Part shown: piece after piece, positions 34,401-48,860 of the stretch | How the letters are laid out: each line of letters opens with the position of its first letter | Numbering within the stretch: the first letter of the stretch is position 1 | NCBI GenBank assembly: GCA_031213475.1 | Contig: JARUPZ010000012.1 | Location: 6,608,878 to 6,672,877 of the forward strand | DNA: 64,000 bases | Direction: 5' to 3' | DNA from: Nereocystis luetkeana | Taxonomy: Eukaryota > Sar > Phaeophyceae > Laminariales > Laminariaceae | The notes under the pieces: model-generated | What the model saw: the letters and a program-made list of their open reading frames with translations, nothing else | Database searches by the model: none | What the model was told of the DNA's origin: nothing | Position numbers and translations under genes: made by a program

Positions 34401-35810
34401 TCTGGTGATGACTGCTGTCCTCAAGTTTTACGACTAGGACTGGTCTCACACGCCTGACCGATGACGATCTTTAGAGGCTAGCGCGAGAAGCTGCGGTTAG
34501 ACAGCCCTGGCTGCACTGGTGATGGACCTGCGCAAGACGATGGCATCTCAGTTGTTAATTGTCGCTTTCGGGACTTGTTGATGCTCCATCATGGATGAAC
34601 TGGCAAGAGTTCAGATAAAGAGGGGTGAAGGAGAGTGGCATCGCAGGGGGATTGCGCGCTCGTTCCCGTCCCACGGGAACTGTCAACAGATCTCGCTACA
34701 ACTTGCGCTAAACTATCAACTGTCAATTCAAACGACGTACTCGTAGCGGTGCAACTATTGATTCGTCGAACCGTAACTTACAGGTCTCGTTGTGCAACAA
34801 GATACGCACACTGCATACACGTACGCGAGTATACGACATGGCTTGTCATCTTGTCATATCGCTGCTGCAGAGCATCACTATAAGGGTGTGTCTTAACCCT
34901 CCGAGAGAGCATGGGAACGAGCGGAACGGAACGAGGCTGCTCGTGGTCATTCGTTCCGTTCCTATCTAAAAAAACGTGTTTGGATCCACGCAGAATCCTG
35001 GGCCTCGCCAGCCGAATCGGCACGAACGGTATCTTTTGCACATGCCACGACCAATTGGTATCCACATAATCTTCGGTGGTGTCCATCTACATCAAATAAT
35101 CTGCTATTTGTTCCCGTTCGGTCGGGCCGTTCGGTCCTCCCAAACAAGAAAAAGGGGTGCAACACTTCTTCTTCCTCTTCCTAGATATACGGTTTTTCTC
35201 GGGCTGCACTGAATCTATTCGTTTCCCTAAACCAATCAACACCAAAACTCATGCGGCAAATAATATTCCATTCGGCTCGTTCCAATGCTCTCTGGGGGGG
35301 GTTAAGACATACCCTAATAGGATACTATCTCCTACAGAGTGCATCCATTCCTTGACACGAGCAATCCCACTTACAGTAATGTATACTGCTCACTATATTA
35401 GGCTGGTACTGCTGCAGAGTATTGATACATGATACAATCTACGATACTACTATTAATACATTAATACCGCATATGAGTAATCTAACTGGCCTCTGGCCCA
35501 GCGTCTAGGTATTATCGCCTCGTGGTTGCCTTGAACCCGTCCGCCCTGTGTGCCGTAGGTTGAAGCACAGCACTAACTACCTGCACTGCTGCCTGTGTAC
35601 GTGGCACGCGGAAGGCGGTAGAGGATTCTGCGGTTGTGTCCCAGGGTTCAACGTTCAACGTTCCCAAAATCTTCGCTGGAGTCACCCCTAAATACTAACG
35701 CCATCACGTCATGTGCAACCCCTGCTTCGACATCTCGATCCCCGAGTACAATACATCGATATTCGATGTACTTTGCACACAGAGTGCTCTTCAAGGGAAG
35801 CGCGCCAAAG
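31487..35810. other. Intergenic between ADH and the Omp85 gene
   Basis: No gene recognised; the ORFs here match nothing. It holds TACCWGGTA scars at 31559, 32440, 33156 and 33789, TATTAATA at 35451, a G-tract B-like fragment (ATGCATGGCCGTGGCC) near 32308-32350 and an (AT)n run at 32671-32687. The phrase ATTTCAGGTCGTCTGGT is repeated near 34184 and 34391. The first few hundred bases are probably ADH 3' UTR. Confidence 0.5.
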
Positions 35811-38800
35811 ATGACACGGAGGAGGATGAGCCCGAGATCTCTTCTAATGTCGTCCTTGGCCGCCATTCTGGTGGTGGAAACGATGCTGATCGGTGGTGTC
35901 GATTCCTTTGCGACAGGTGTTTTCCGTCCATCTTTGGGTCACAACATCAACATCAAGCTTTCAGATGCTGTTCGTGCGTTGAGCCAGCAGGGCAGGAGAG
36001 GCCTAGTGCAGGCAAACGAGGCAGCAAGCCTAGCTTCTGCGGCGTCCACAACCGTCGCGATGATAACACAGCTAGCGGGGGCTCCCCTCCGCTGCTCATC
36101 GGCCCTCCTTGCTACGGCTGGGTTTCGCACTAGGCAACATGGACGTTGTTGGCTCCGTGCTCAGCGCGGTTTGCTCCCCCTGCCGGATGGTTCGTCGAGG
36201 GACCGTCTTGACAGAGACAATGCCGGCGGAGGAGGAAGAGGAGGAGGAGGAAAAGGAGGAGGAGGAGGAGGAGGAGGTGGAGGGGGCGGTGATGGCGAGG
36301 GGGGTGAAGACGAGGGAAACGAAGGACGACACCAGCAACCGGAGTTGCTGATTGCTGCTTCTGGGTTGGCGGGAGCGTTGGACGGGCTGAAGGAGGCCCT
36401 GCAGAATCTTCGGCTGCCTTGGGCTCGCCAGCAGGTGCAGGCAGGCAGACACATGTACCCACCCCAGACACTGACACAGTACAAGTACGGGTACCAGGTA
36501 CAGCAGTATCGTTCATCGTTCTATCATGACCTTTTTTCGACGGCAACGCGCCTGGCGTGTCAGGAATCCTTCGGCAATGCTGCAGGGCACGAATCGCTGC
36601 GATCGGCGCTCGTTTACGACGAAGCTGTTACGTTGGTCGCCGGGGAGTGCGCGAGTAAACCCTCGCCCTTGCCCTTGCCCTTGCTGCTGTATAAGCAGGA
36701 CAAACACCTCCGACTACGGGGGGAGCTTAATTAACCCATACCAGGGTATAGCACTGCAGTCCCGTTTTGGGGACAACCCAGTCAAATTTTTAGGTAGTTT
36801 GTCCCCAAAAACGGGACTGCTGTGGTTCTAAAAGGGTTAAGAGCCATCCCCGTGTTTTAAGCCTTGCGGCTGGCGTGCGTTTTCCGGCCGCATGCGTCCT
36901 CTGCAGCACATCACCCAGCTTCCACAGACCGGCGTGCAACGGCAGCGAGACCCCGTAGCGGCGTCTTTCGTGGTAAAAGCTGTCAACCATCACGTCAAAC
37001 GCCGTCGCTGCAGCTCTCACAGCCCTGCACACCGACAACTACTGGTGCAGCAGTAGTAACCCTTACCCGATAACCCTATCCCTGACTCCAACCCGAGACG
37101 CAAGACCTGGCATCCGGGGATGGCTCCGAATGTCCCCGTAGTCGTTCGATCTCGCCGAAAGTACTGCTGTCGTGACTATCAATTGCCCCGTAGGGTACAC
37201 TGCTGCGGTACACGTACCCGTATTACGCGCGGCTCAAGTGTTTCACACCTGGGATAGATAATCGATTCCTACTTGATTATCTAGATCTTCCAGGGCGGAT
37301 ATTTACTGATCTGTGATATGTATGAGCTGTATGATCTAGCTCATGTTGCCGGGGGGAAGCCGTATAACCTGCGTGGTCTACAGCATGTTTTCCCCCAGGG
37401 GTTGGATCTGTGCTATTAATACAGTAAACAGACCCTGTACAGCCTATCCTAACGGCAGATTAGGATCTAGATTGTCTGCAGCAGCACTGCTTGTGGTCGA
37501 TCATGATCTGTTCGGTGTGTAAATTGTTCGCCGCGCGAGATCGACGACCCACCACCGCCCGCCTGATATGTAGTCGGTGTGCATAGCGCGTGGCTCCCTC
37601 TCCTTACCTCTCTCTGTCTTTGTTTGTATGATACCAGGTATGGTTCACTATTGATAGAGCTATGATAGGTGGATTCGCGTTTTATAGGCGTGACTCTTCT
37701 GTCATGTGTGGCACTTCTACTGTAGTACGAACGATAGCAAGCACAAGCAAGCAGCAGCAGCAGCAGCAGCGGTATTGATGTTTTTAGCAAAAGAAGTCGA
37801 CGAGGTACACCTTCAGTTAGTTGAAGTTCACGTTGACGACTGCCGTTGTATGCTTCTATCGGAATACACCTCTGGGATGAGCTCATACTGCTGTACATTC
37901 GTAATTACGTGAGTACGAGATCATACCTGGTAATTATGTACAGGCACATACAGTTTACGAGTAGAGCACTTTCACTGAATCCCTTTACTGCTGCAACTCC
38001 GCAACTTGCCTTCGGGGGCAGTCCACCTGAACAGCAAATAGGGCCATTTTGCAGCAGTCAGTTTAACCTCTTTTCACCTCACATCTCCGTTTTGGGCAAC
38101 GAACTTTTCGGAATTAGACGACTGCATGATTGTTCCTTTGAGCAGTTACGGAAGCTATTAATAATAAATGCCTGGCGCTGTGGGGCTGGAGCGACGAAAT
38201 TGTGAGAGCGCACTGATTTTACCTGACTTTTGCTGAGAGCGAGGAGCGAATGGCCCGCGTTTTCCCTAAAACCGCTGACTGTTTTCTTTTCTTTTTCTTA
38301 CGGCTGCTCGGTGTCAAAAACACGTCTCTTTCGGCAGGACACCGCAATGGATGCCGAACGAGAGAGCTCCGAGCGGTCACAACAGGGCTTGCACGAGGAG
38401 CTGGCGAAGGTGGGAGCGTGCGCCGCCTTCTTATCACTCGTTGTTGCAACATTACTATGATCATGATATACACGTGTGATGTGCGTCCTACCCAACCCAG
38501 CACACATCAACATGTACAGCATGTACACCAGTACAAGACACCTATAAGCAAACCTTTTTGGGAGCCCGAGATAACAACGACCATGGCAATGGTTGGTAAC
38601 TTTTGGGGTTATCAACCATCTACGATCAGCGTCAGCGTCCAGCACTACGGGTAGGGATCGTGTTGCGCCCGTGCCGTACGACTTCTATCATCAATTGTAA
38701 CTCGGAACGCCAACCATTGTGTCAATCCCCTGATCGCGCATTGGCCGTTGCTGTAACCCTCTATTTTTTCTCCATCTGAAATTCGGACAGGGTTAAGCTA

Positions 38801-41800
38801 AGAAGAAACGAGCCCTACGAAAGGCAGGCCGAGATTTTTGTACGAAATATAAATATATGCACGAAAGCATTAGATTTTCCTCGTGACAAACTTTTAGCTG
38901 TTAATAGGATAGGGCGCGCCCCTTTCCATGAACTACGTAAGTCCGGGCTCGGCAGGCTTGCTCTGTTTCTAGCTGCTGCGTAAACCTGGTGTTGAATTGT
39001 TGCAGTAGGTCTCCTGTGCTGCCGTAGGTGTGAATATGATGTAGAGAGCGGCAAGGCCCACCATTGGTGGCGGTTTTATACTGTAAAGAGGCTTGACTTC
39101 GCCCAGGGGTGCGCGATCGTTTTTTCACCCCTCGATTTTATTTTTTTTCCCAGAACGGGAATGCCGCCATTACCGAACAAACGAAATACTTTCGGACTCT
39201 TCTGATCGAGAAAAGAGAGCCTTCTTTCCGAAGACAGAAAATATTTTGATGTTCAACTTTGCCACCCTTGTTATACCGCTGCGAAACGATCGTGCGTACC
39301 CCTGTACGGACTCAATGCTCTCTACGGCGTACCAATGCCACACCGCTGCGAAACGATCGTGCGTACCCCTGTACGGACTCAATGCTCTTTACGGCGTACC
39401 AATGCCACAGACGGGATGGCAATGCCGGACCCTGCTAGCAGAACTCGATGCTTTACGTCTTTGATCATGTGGCGCCAGCCCTCCCGATGATTTACGTTTT
39501 TGTTTTGATTGCGCCGGCCCGGAGCCTGCTCGCAGAGCTCGACGTCTACTTCTTTTTGTTTTGTTTTGCGCGGATCGTTCCACCGGAACGACGCGTGCGC
39601 CCGCGTTCTGCCGTGTGGAGGAGGCTTTCTGTTCATATGCCGCCGCCGGGGGGGCTCAAAGGCGTGTGCTTCCGTAGATACTGATGTAGACCCCCTTCCG
39701 CGCAGCGCCGTCTCTCCCCTCCACGCACGATACGCTACCAGGTATACGATGGGTACAATCCAATAATGCAACAAGTACCCAGGTCGTGTATATTCGCATG
39801 GGAGTGATGCATGCCTTTTCGTAGTGACGATGTCAATGATGTGCTCACAAAAATCGTTTTTTCTCGCTCACTCAGCATTGTTTACCGACTTGGCCTGGCT
39901 TCGACAAGAGGAAAAATGGTTGATCAGTCCACGGTAACTCCTCAATACGTCTTCAATTTCCGAGAATTTTCCTGTGGGCGATCGGGGGGTTAGCGTTGTC
40001 GATAGGGTTGTGTACGTACCTGGTGCAGAGTTAGTGCTTGAAGTACAAGCATGGATCAACCCTTGTGGGAAGCTTGACCGAGGTATATGCAGTAGCCCTT
40101 CGCTCACTTTTCGCACTCCGGACCCTCTCGGGGCGTGTGCGGTTCCTCCGTGGCGCGAGGCAGGTGATGGTGGCAGACGTGGTGGTGGAAGAGAGCGTCA
40201 TCCCGAGGGATGTCCTGACGTCCGCTGCCGTGAAGAGCGGCCTTCTTGGCCGGGAGGTGTGTACCGGAACCACCGCAACAGCAAACACGTGTGGTATGCG
40301 CCGATGCTGGAATAGCTCTTTCAGGAAGTTTTGCAGTCGTACATACGGACATGATATTTTCTACTTTCTCGTTCAACGAGCATTGAATCGGCTCGGTTTT
40401 GATTCCCAAATTGAGCAGTTTTGAGTTTTGAACTGTACTGACACTGACAGCACTACTCACAGCAGTTTTGTGCTGTGCCGATACTACCTCTCTGCAGCGC
40501 TGCCGCTTCGGGTTGCTAGAAAAGATGCGCACATCCTCATAGAAACGTGCCCGACGCCTGTTTAATCCTCTCACGGCTCCCGTAAAACGCCTCTTTCGTG
40601 TCTTGCGGTGGATTGAACGTCAGCCCGGCTACGAAAGTGTCGTCGCTTAGAACAGACCCGACGGCAGCTTCGCTTCCCGTGTCTGTTCTGCTAGTTTGTT
40701 ACCATGTGCCAGGTATATATTATCTGTTCATTTTTTTCATTGGTTTGCTCTCTGAAGATGTGTTGTACATATCCCAGTCCGACTTGAATCGAGTGTCCTC
40801 GAAAAGCGCAAAGGTAGTCTCTCTTCTACTTTGAACCAACAAATATCCCCCTCCCCCTTCTTGAAGGCTCCTGCTGCAGTTACGCCTCCTTTCCTTAGCA
40901 AACCCTCGTTTACCCTCGTACTCCCATTAATTTTGTATTCTATGGTGTCTAGCATCAGCCGTCAGCCTTGATTCTGTCATCCATTTCTCCATTCTATATT
41001 CAATCGACTATCCGGAACACTACGTAGCCGTCAGCTCTCGTTAGTGCCATTCGTTTGCTTATTCAGTATCCCTTTAAACCGATTACCCTTCAAACAGTAA
41101 ACAACGGCAAGCTCGACATTGTCACTCCGCCCACCCAAGGTTCGTACACACGAGTACACAGATCGAGGGGGGTGTACTCGATATCATGCACGGCCGTAGT
41201 CGTATGGCCATAGACCCTCGCATCTCTACAATGTCGGGACGGGGCACGTCGGTGTTTCACCGACCGGGCAGGCAGGCAGGAGGGAGGGGGTTGTAGTGCA
41301 TTCCCAACCAATTTCTAACGACAAGATCGGTGCGTGTGCTGTACGTCGCCGTCTCGTCGTCTGGCTCTCCGCTTCGCTGTCCAGGCATCTGCCGAGAGGA
41401 TCAAGGCCTGCGCCGACATCCTGACCCAGTGGTACCAGTACGAGGGCTATCTGCTATCCTCGGTCTCCGACGCCGTCATCTCGCCCAACGGTGCGTAACT
41501 TCGTCGTGGTTATGTTTTGTCATCTATCGTTTGTCTTCTGTCGTGTAGCGTTTCGTCATCTATAGTTTTAGCGTTTTGTCGTCTGTCACGGAACGGCACG
41601 ATATACCCGGTAGCTGGTACCCGGTATCATTTCATGGTATTCGTTTTTGAGTGTACTATGTATACTTCCTTGATTATCGTTCATCTTTGTTCACCTTCGT
41701 TCATCGTTTGTCACAATCGTTTACGGTGTCCTGGTATCATTTTCCGGGTGTGGTACCTGGTACCCAAAGGTATCATGTGCTGGCATTATGGATAATTTGC

Positions 41801-44800
41801 CAGTTAACTATTCAACAATCATCATTTTGCCGTTCTTTCAATATGGTTTTTCGTTTATCAATTGAACCATTCATAATATTTGTCATTTTTGGAAGTTAGC
41901 TCACCGCGTGCCACGCACCTTTTCGCGATGTCTGTAATGCTCTGGGTGTTTTTAAAGCGTTGGGCGTGTTCGCACTACCATAACGAATAGGGTAAACTCG
42001 TCGTCCGATGCAGGTCGGGGGTCAAATTCGGGCGCAGGTACTCCAAGCACACACCCTTCCACGCACCCTCCTCTTGAAAAAATATCCCTGTTATTTTTTT
42101 TCGGTTCTGTGCCTTGTCCACCAACGCACACAATTGACCACACTTTCGAATACCTACGAGCGCGAGTTCCTATTTCGAGAGGCTATAGGCTATCCCACTC
42201 TGATCCAAATTATAAGCACCGTGTCGATTATATGTTAATGTACAAAGGGAGCTGGCATTCCGGGACAGAGTGGTAGTAATCAGGACCCTCGATGGACCCA
42301 AAATCCATATATCCCCCCTAGTGATATAGCACACCATATTGGTTCTGAGTATATAATACGTATTATACGGTTGATACACCATTATTTGGTTCTGATTAGT
42401 ATGGCTGATATGTCCCATTTTTTTTATTTTTTTTTATTTTATGGCTGATATGTCCCATGTTCCCCTGTAACAGCGAATACTGCCCTTACGACGTGCTATC
42501 GAGAACTTCACCATGGCTACATCTACCTACCTCACCCCTCGAGTATGATAATATGCACCTAGGTACACCCCCCCCCCCCCCCCTCCCCCTATGGTATGTT
42601 CATACAACTACGGCCGGGCATGACACCTTTTCCCCGCTCTCCGTCTCCAAAGGGGTGAGTGGTCAATGGTCTAATTAATGACTAAGGCAAGCAACAAATG
42701 AGTACGCCCCCCCCCCCCCCCCCCCCCTCCCCGCCTCCATTCAACCTGGCGCGTGTTGCTGCGGTACGTTGCCCTACCAGGAACGATCTCCTTCAGCGTT
42801 TCCGAGCCAGTGGTGTCGAGCACGGAGCCCGTCCAGCTCCTGTTTTTCAAGGTGCGGGAACGTGAGGGCAAGGCGTGCCTGAGGGGGGGGGGGGGGGGAT
42901 AATGCAAGCAGTACTGGTTCGGCTCACGTGGAGTGGCAACGCTACCACTGTGGCCGGTAATATAAACACCATTAGGCCTCTGATGTGAACACTGAACGGG
43001 GATAATATTTCCGGCCAGGAGTGGTACGTACTTCGAAGAATATGTTCAACTATAGTAGCGACACGTTTCCCGGGTTCTCACAAAGACAGGTAAGGAACTA
43101 GATGATCTACAGTAGATAGATAGATCATGATCAGCATGATTTGTGGATGATCTGTCCGAGGTGTGGGAAACCGTCTTGGCTATAGTAAAATCAAGTAAAA
43201 AAACTACCGCAGCACGGTTCGTTTGACGTTTTCTGTCATCATTTTTTGCCCTCTGAGGTCCGACGGGGGTGTGATTAGGCAGGCATGTTGCGGCCTTTCG
43301 ACCACCGTGTCTGAGGCGTTCTACGATAGAGGTCGCCCTAATTTTTCTGAGGCTCCTCAGTTGACCTTAAGGAGCTCCATACTAATAGTAAGCCACCCGA
43401 AAACTGACTTTGGCAAAAATCAAGTTGCAACCCGGCGAATATGGCCCCCAAGTATACGAAAATGTTATTTTTCGAAACAAGATTGAGTTTCAATTTTGGG
43501 TTAAGGGCTCTTATCGGGGATTTTTTTTTTTTTCAAATTTTTTGTTTTTTGTTTTTTTTTCTAATTTAATCTGCATCTGGTTGGCCGAAGAGTGAACGAC
43601 CAAGCAAGCAAATTAGAAAAATTGAATTTGAGTGAAAAGTCTTTTGGGACTTTTTTCGTGGGATTTTTTTTTATTTCAGTTTGGAATTTGGGAGTTCCTC
43701 GGTCTTGGTGTAGCATGTTCATGATGGTGGAGTCTGGAGCGATTCTTGGCCGCTTCGGTGACCACGATCGAGGCGATACAACGCGAACCTCAACGAGAGG
43801 TGACCGGAGCAATAGCCGCGCCCACGCCCCCACACCATAGAACATCGTACCCCGGCGGTGGCGCCTCAAAAGTAATCATGGCGACCGCAATCCCAATTTT
43901 TCGGCCTGCTCGATCGGCCAACAATCGCGAAAACCTAGCAAAAGAGCAAAAATGGAGGATACGCTCGAGACCTCGATAGTTGCATCACCGCTGCTGTTCC
44001 GCACGTGACGCTTGAGGGCTTCCTCCGCCTACCCAAGACACACTGAGAGTGATAGCTTCCTATCCTGCGCGACCAAAAAGAAAAAGAGGCTGGCGGCGGC
44101 GCGCACGCGGCAGTGCAAACCTTCGCTCTCGTCTACGCGCGTCGCTGTTTGTCGGCTGGGCGTTGTGTGGCGCGGCGCGTTCTTCCAGAATTATTTTTTG
44201 ATTGACAACTACTACTGTAGTACGCTGTTCCCCAATAGGACCCAAAAACTTTTTTTCGAAATCTAATTAAAATTCATTGAAATTAAATTTTTACTTCCAT
44301 ACGAAGTATAGCGTTTCCCGTTAAGATGGGCTCTAAGGAACCCCGTCATTCAGAAAACAGGTTAGCCAGAAATGTGTTACTTCTATCATAGAACGCGTCG
44401 TCTGCCCTGAACATTGACTACTGTGATGGAGACAGCCTGCTATTAAGGGTGGAGTTGCTTATTACGTGGGCGTGTTCCGAAAAAGCGCGTGTTGCTGAAC
44501 CTCTTTTTTCCAGTATGTGGGTGGATTCCGTTGTTTCATTTTCGCTTCGGCGAGGGCGAGTTTTGTGGGGGGGGGGGGGGTTCGCATCTTGTGTTTTTTT
44601 GTGTCCGAGGGTGCTTTGTGTCGGAGGTTTTACCTTGGCCAATTCTCCCTCGCGTGTTTCGTGTTCCTTATTCTGTTTATCTGAAGTCCGTCTGTTTGTC
44701 TGTCTGTCTGTATGTCTGTCTGTCTGTATGTCTGTCTGTCTGTCATTTTGTCTGTCTGTCTGTATGTCTGTCTGCCTGTCTGCCTGTCTGCCTGTTTGCG

Positions 44801-47800
44801 TCTCTTTCTCCGTTTCCCCCCCTCTCTCCTCCATGACCTCCTGCGGACGCAGCCGCTTAACGCGAAGGACCCGACCAGCGAGCTCGCCCCCGTCGACAAG
44901 GGAAAGACCAGACCGCAGACCGTCGCGAAGGGGCTGGGAATGAAGGTATATATATTTTTTACGTATCCCCTCCTCCGTGCCTGTTGCTGCTCGCGAGCGT
45001 GGCGCCTTCTCGTACTGCTGTGTGCACACGCGCGCAGCTCGGGCGGTTACCAACCGTCAAGCGACGAGCGGAATATATCAGGCCTGTTCACGGGTTGGGT
45101 CAAAACCTCGCAGGTCGGGTCGAAGCTCGCAGGTCGGGTCGGGTCACTTATCACCCGATCCCGACCCGACGCGTGAGATTTTGAAGACCTCTTGACCCGG
45201 CCCGACCCGACCCGACCCGTGAGATGTTGAAGAACTCCTGATCCAACTCGCGGGTCGGGTCGTTACCCGTTTACAGCCCGGGGAATCTATACAGAAAATC
45301 TACCTGGAAGGCGTGAACTAGGGTAGGGGTCCCGTAGCGTGACCGGGATAGAGGTAGCGGGTTGGGACGGGCGAGGTTTTGATGGCTGGTCGTCCAAGAG
45401 CAGATCGTCCCACAAGATGACCTTTTTTTTTGTCGACGTGCGTCGGTGTGGCGTATTCCGGTGGCGCAACCTTGGATGCGGCGGCTGCAGCTGGCGCTCA
45501 GTCGTCTTTTTTGGGGGGGGAATTGAAAGCATTCTTTGCGCGGCTCTCTATCCTGGCAGAAGGGCCGGGTCAGGAGTTGCCCCCCAAGTTTTTTTCTCGG
45601 CCGTGAGAATGGTAAGGACGCAGCTCGTTCGGCGGGCTTGCTCGCTATCACTACCTCAGCAGACGCATTTTCTCAATATGATTTTCTCAATGTGACAGCC
45701 CCCTGCCCCCCCCCCCCCCCCTCAATATGACAGCCCACTGCGCCCCCCCCCCCCCCCCCCCCCCCCTCCCCGCCCCCGCCGCACTTTTTGTGTTTTTGCT
45801 CGGTTGTTGCTGTGTCAGGGCGGGGATCACTTCAGGGTAGACCCGAAGCGATGGAAGGGGGTCATCTCGTCGGGGCTGTTCAATGGGGCGCAGCTGTCCG
45901 GTATGCTGTATGTAGCATTTTGGCGTCGCGGGCACACAGCAAGTGCACTTCTTGTTGCGTCGATGTTTCTGTGTAGACGCCGTGATACTATCTACGCGTG
46001 GGAAGTGGGGCGCCTTTCCCCTATGTACGACCACGTCGTCGTTTGTTGCTATGTACGTGAGTGAGAACGCTACGGTATTCCTCTATTCGCAGTGCCACAC
46101 ACCATCGGTGTCATTTTTTGCCCTGTGAGGAAAGCGGGGGGGGGGGGGGGGGTACTCGATAGGAGAGATGTACTCGATCTCATGCATGGCCGTAGTCGTA
46201 TGACCACAGACCCTCGCATCCTTAAAATGCCGGGACGGAGCATGTCGGGTTTTCGCCGACCAGGCAGACATTGCTTGCACCAAGCGCGAAGCGCCGTGAG
46301 GTGTCCGGCGAGTCGCATGAAGGGTGAGCTGCATCCTACTCAGGACCGCTTGTGAGGCGGACTTGCTTATGGATGACAGCTTCAATGAGTTAATTTATTT
46401 TCTGGTGTAGGCATTTCCAGAGACAGCAATGGGAGTACTATTTAACTTCCTCTTGGGTGTCTTACCTTGAACACTACGTAATACGATCAATTCCCTTGTG
46501 CGGAGTAAAGGTTCTTTACCTCGCACAAATGATCTAACTCGACAACCAGCTGTGGGCGATCGCCAAAAATAAAGAACGGTACCCTGGTTGTGTAGCTCAC
46601 GTAGTGAGCGGCATGTTTTACAGTGTCGTTGCCAACCGACGCCAACCCAACCTATATAAAATAGGGGGGGGGGGGGGATGTACTCGAAATCATGCATGAC
46701 CGTAGGCGTATGGCCATACGTAGACCCTTGCATCCCTACAATGCCGGGACGGAGCACTTCGGGTTTTCGCCGACCAGGTAGGTATTGGCTGCACCAAGCG
46801 CGAAGCGAAACGTGAGGTGTTCGGCGAGTCGCATGAAGGGTGTGTGAGCTGCATCCTACTAAGACCTGCGTATGAGGCGGACTTGCACATGGATGACAGC
46901 TTCAGTGAGCTGACTTGTTTTCCGGTGTGGTCACCTCCAGAGACAGTAATGGGTGTACTATGTACATAGATGCCTCGTGGGTGCCTTCACATGAACACTA
47001 CCTGATGCGATCATTCCCTTTGTGCGGAGTGAAGACCCGCCACCCCGCACAAATGATCTATAACTCGATCTCCAGCTGTGGCCGACTGGCCGACGGCCAA
47101 AAACAAACAAAAAACGGTACCCTGGTTGTCTAGCTCACGTACGTAGTGAGCGGCATGTTTTGCAGTGTCGTTGCCAACCGACGCCAACCCAATCTATATA
47201 CCTGGTACAACATGTAGGGGGCGTATTCATTTGTTGCTTGCCTTAGCCATTTGACCATTGACCACGCATCCCTTTCGAGACGGAGCAGTTTATAGTATAT
47301 AGAGGGGGGGGGTACAAGCTGTACGATGTCCTAGCAGCGTCAATCGCCTCCATATTTTTCGTTTCTCGGCAAAGCGTCGAGATGGCCTTAACATCGCCGG
47401 CTTCGTGGAGTCCCCCCCCCCCCCCCCCCTCCCGAAATGGATGCACAGATGTGCGCTTGTGGCAAGCCATAGAAAGTGGAAATCACATAGTAGGGGAAAG
47501 GAAGTATACAAGGAGGAACGGGATGTGTTAGAAGAGGAGATAAGGGTTACTAAACGAATGTGACACGGAGGAGTTTGGTGCACTAGATAGCAGCGGGGAA
47601 ACGATCGCTATCCTCAAAGATAGATGGTGGCCACGGGCGGCGAGACAGGAAGGGGATAAGACTAGCAAAACGTTTCTACGTAACAGAGGGAAACAAGGCA
47701 ATGAGCGCCCAAATGTTAGAGGTGACTCTATAAGGTGTAGGAGCGGTGTTCCGTCTCGAAAGGGATGCGTGGTCAATGGTCCAATGACTAACGCGAACAA

Positions 47801-48823
47801 TAAATGAGTACGCCGCCGCCCCCGCCCCCCCCCCCCCCCCCCTCCCCAACAGGCCTCCTCCGGGAACTCCTTCAAAGAAGCGTTTTACATGGGTTCGTTG
47901 GACCAGTTGCCGTCTATCGTATCCCTAATCTAGTCGAAATATGCCCCCCCCCCCCCCCCTCTCCCCGCTCCCAACGCCAATGATTTTGTTGTCGGATTTT
48001 CATCCATTGAGAAAGCTTACGTGGGTGATATGAAACCCCCTCGCGCTGCTAGTGCGCGGACATCGGTGCGTCGGCTCAGGCGTGCAAGCGATGTGCACAA
48101 TGTACCCGCCACCTCTTTGTTGCCCCCGCCCCCTTGACTTGTAGGTAAGTACCTTGCCCCCCCCCCCCCCCCCGCCTCCCTCTCAATCATACAACTACGG
48201 TCGTGCATGTTATCGAGTACACCCCCCCCCCCCCCCCCACCCCTTTTCTCTCCCGCCTCCCCTCCCTCCCCCCCCCCCCTTACCGTCCACCTCTCCTCCT
48301 CCCATCTGCTCCGTCCCCCCCCCCCCCCCCCCCCCCCTCCCTCCAACCCCCCCCCCGCCTCCCTCCCCGTGCATGTCTTTTTGGGTGGGTGCTGTCAAGG
48401 CGCCCATCGGAATGAGGGTGACACGGGGTGCACTTTGGACGTGAACGTGGAGGAGAAGAGGACCGTCGTCTTTGAGCCGGGGGTGACGAAGACCCTGTTC
48501 GACAGCAACTGGGCGGGCGAGGTCGGCTCGATTGTGTTACGCTCAGCGCGGTGCCGGGAAAGACTTACATTTTGGGCTCGCGAGGTTCCCGTGCCCACCA
48601 CCCGTACCGGCGCCGGCGGAAGCAAAGAGCTGGCTTCGAGATTGTTTGCTGTTGGTGGTGGTGGTGGTGGTGGTGGTGGTGGTGGTGTGGGTGTTGGTGT
48701 TGGTGTTGGTGGCGTTACTGATTCGGTTGTTGCTGTCCTTTTTGTCTCTTCTTCTGAAGTGAGGAAAATCTATACTTCTGTGGCAACGCGTCATGCGGTG
48801 CAAAAAGTTTTCGCGGATAAGCT

Positions 48824-48860
<37 letters not shown>

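Larger units (their letters stand above)
36435..40163. other. Omp85 introns 1 and 2 contents
   Basis: Intron 1 holds P6, family D copy D1 and scars at 36492, 37632 and 37924, plus TATTAATA at 37414 and 38156. Intron 2 has a 68-bp tandem duplication and a scar at 39736. Confidence 0.5.

Noticed and set aside
36109..36351. Poly-Glu ORF overlapping Omp85 exon 1
   Set aside because: Alternative frame of the GGA repeat; the Gly frame is continuous with the signal peptide and in phase with exon 2.
47851..47890. Possible extra Omp85 exon after CCCCTCCCCAACAG
   Set aside because: Phase can be made to fit, but exon 8 joins exon 9 without it to give a continuous family-like sequence, and the pyrimidine run is the L6 tail.
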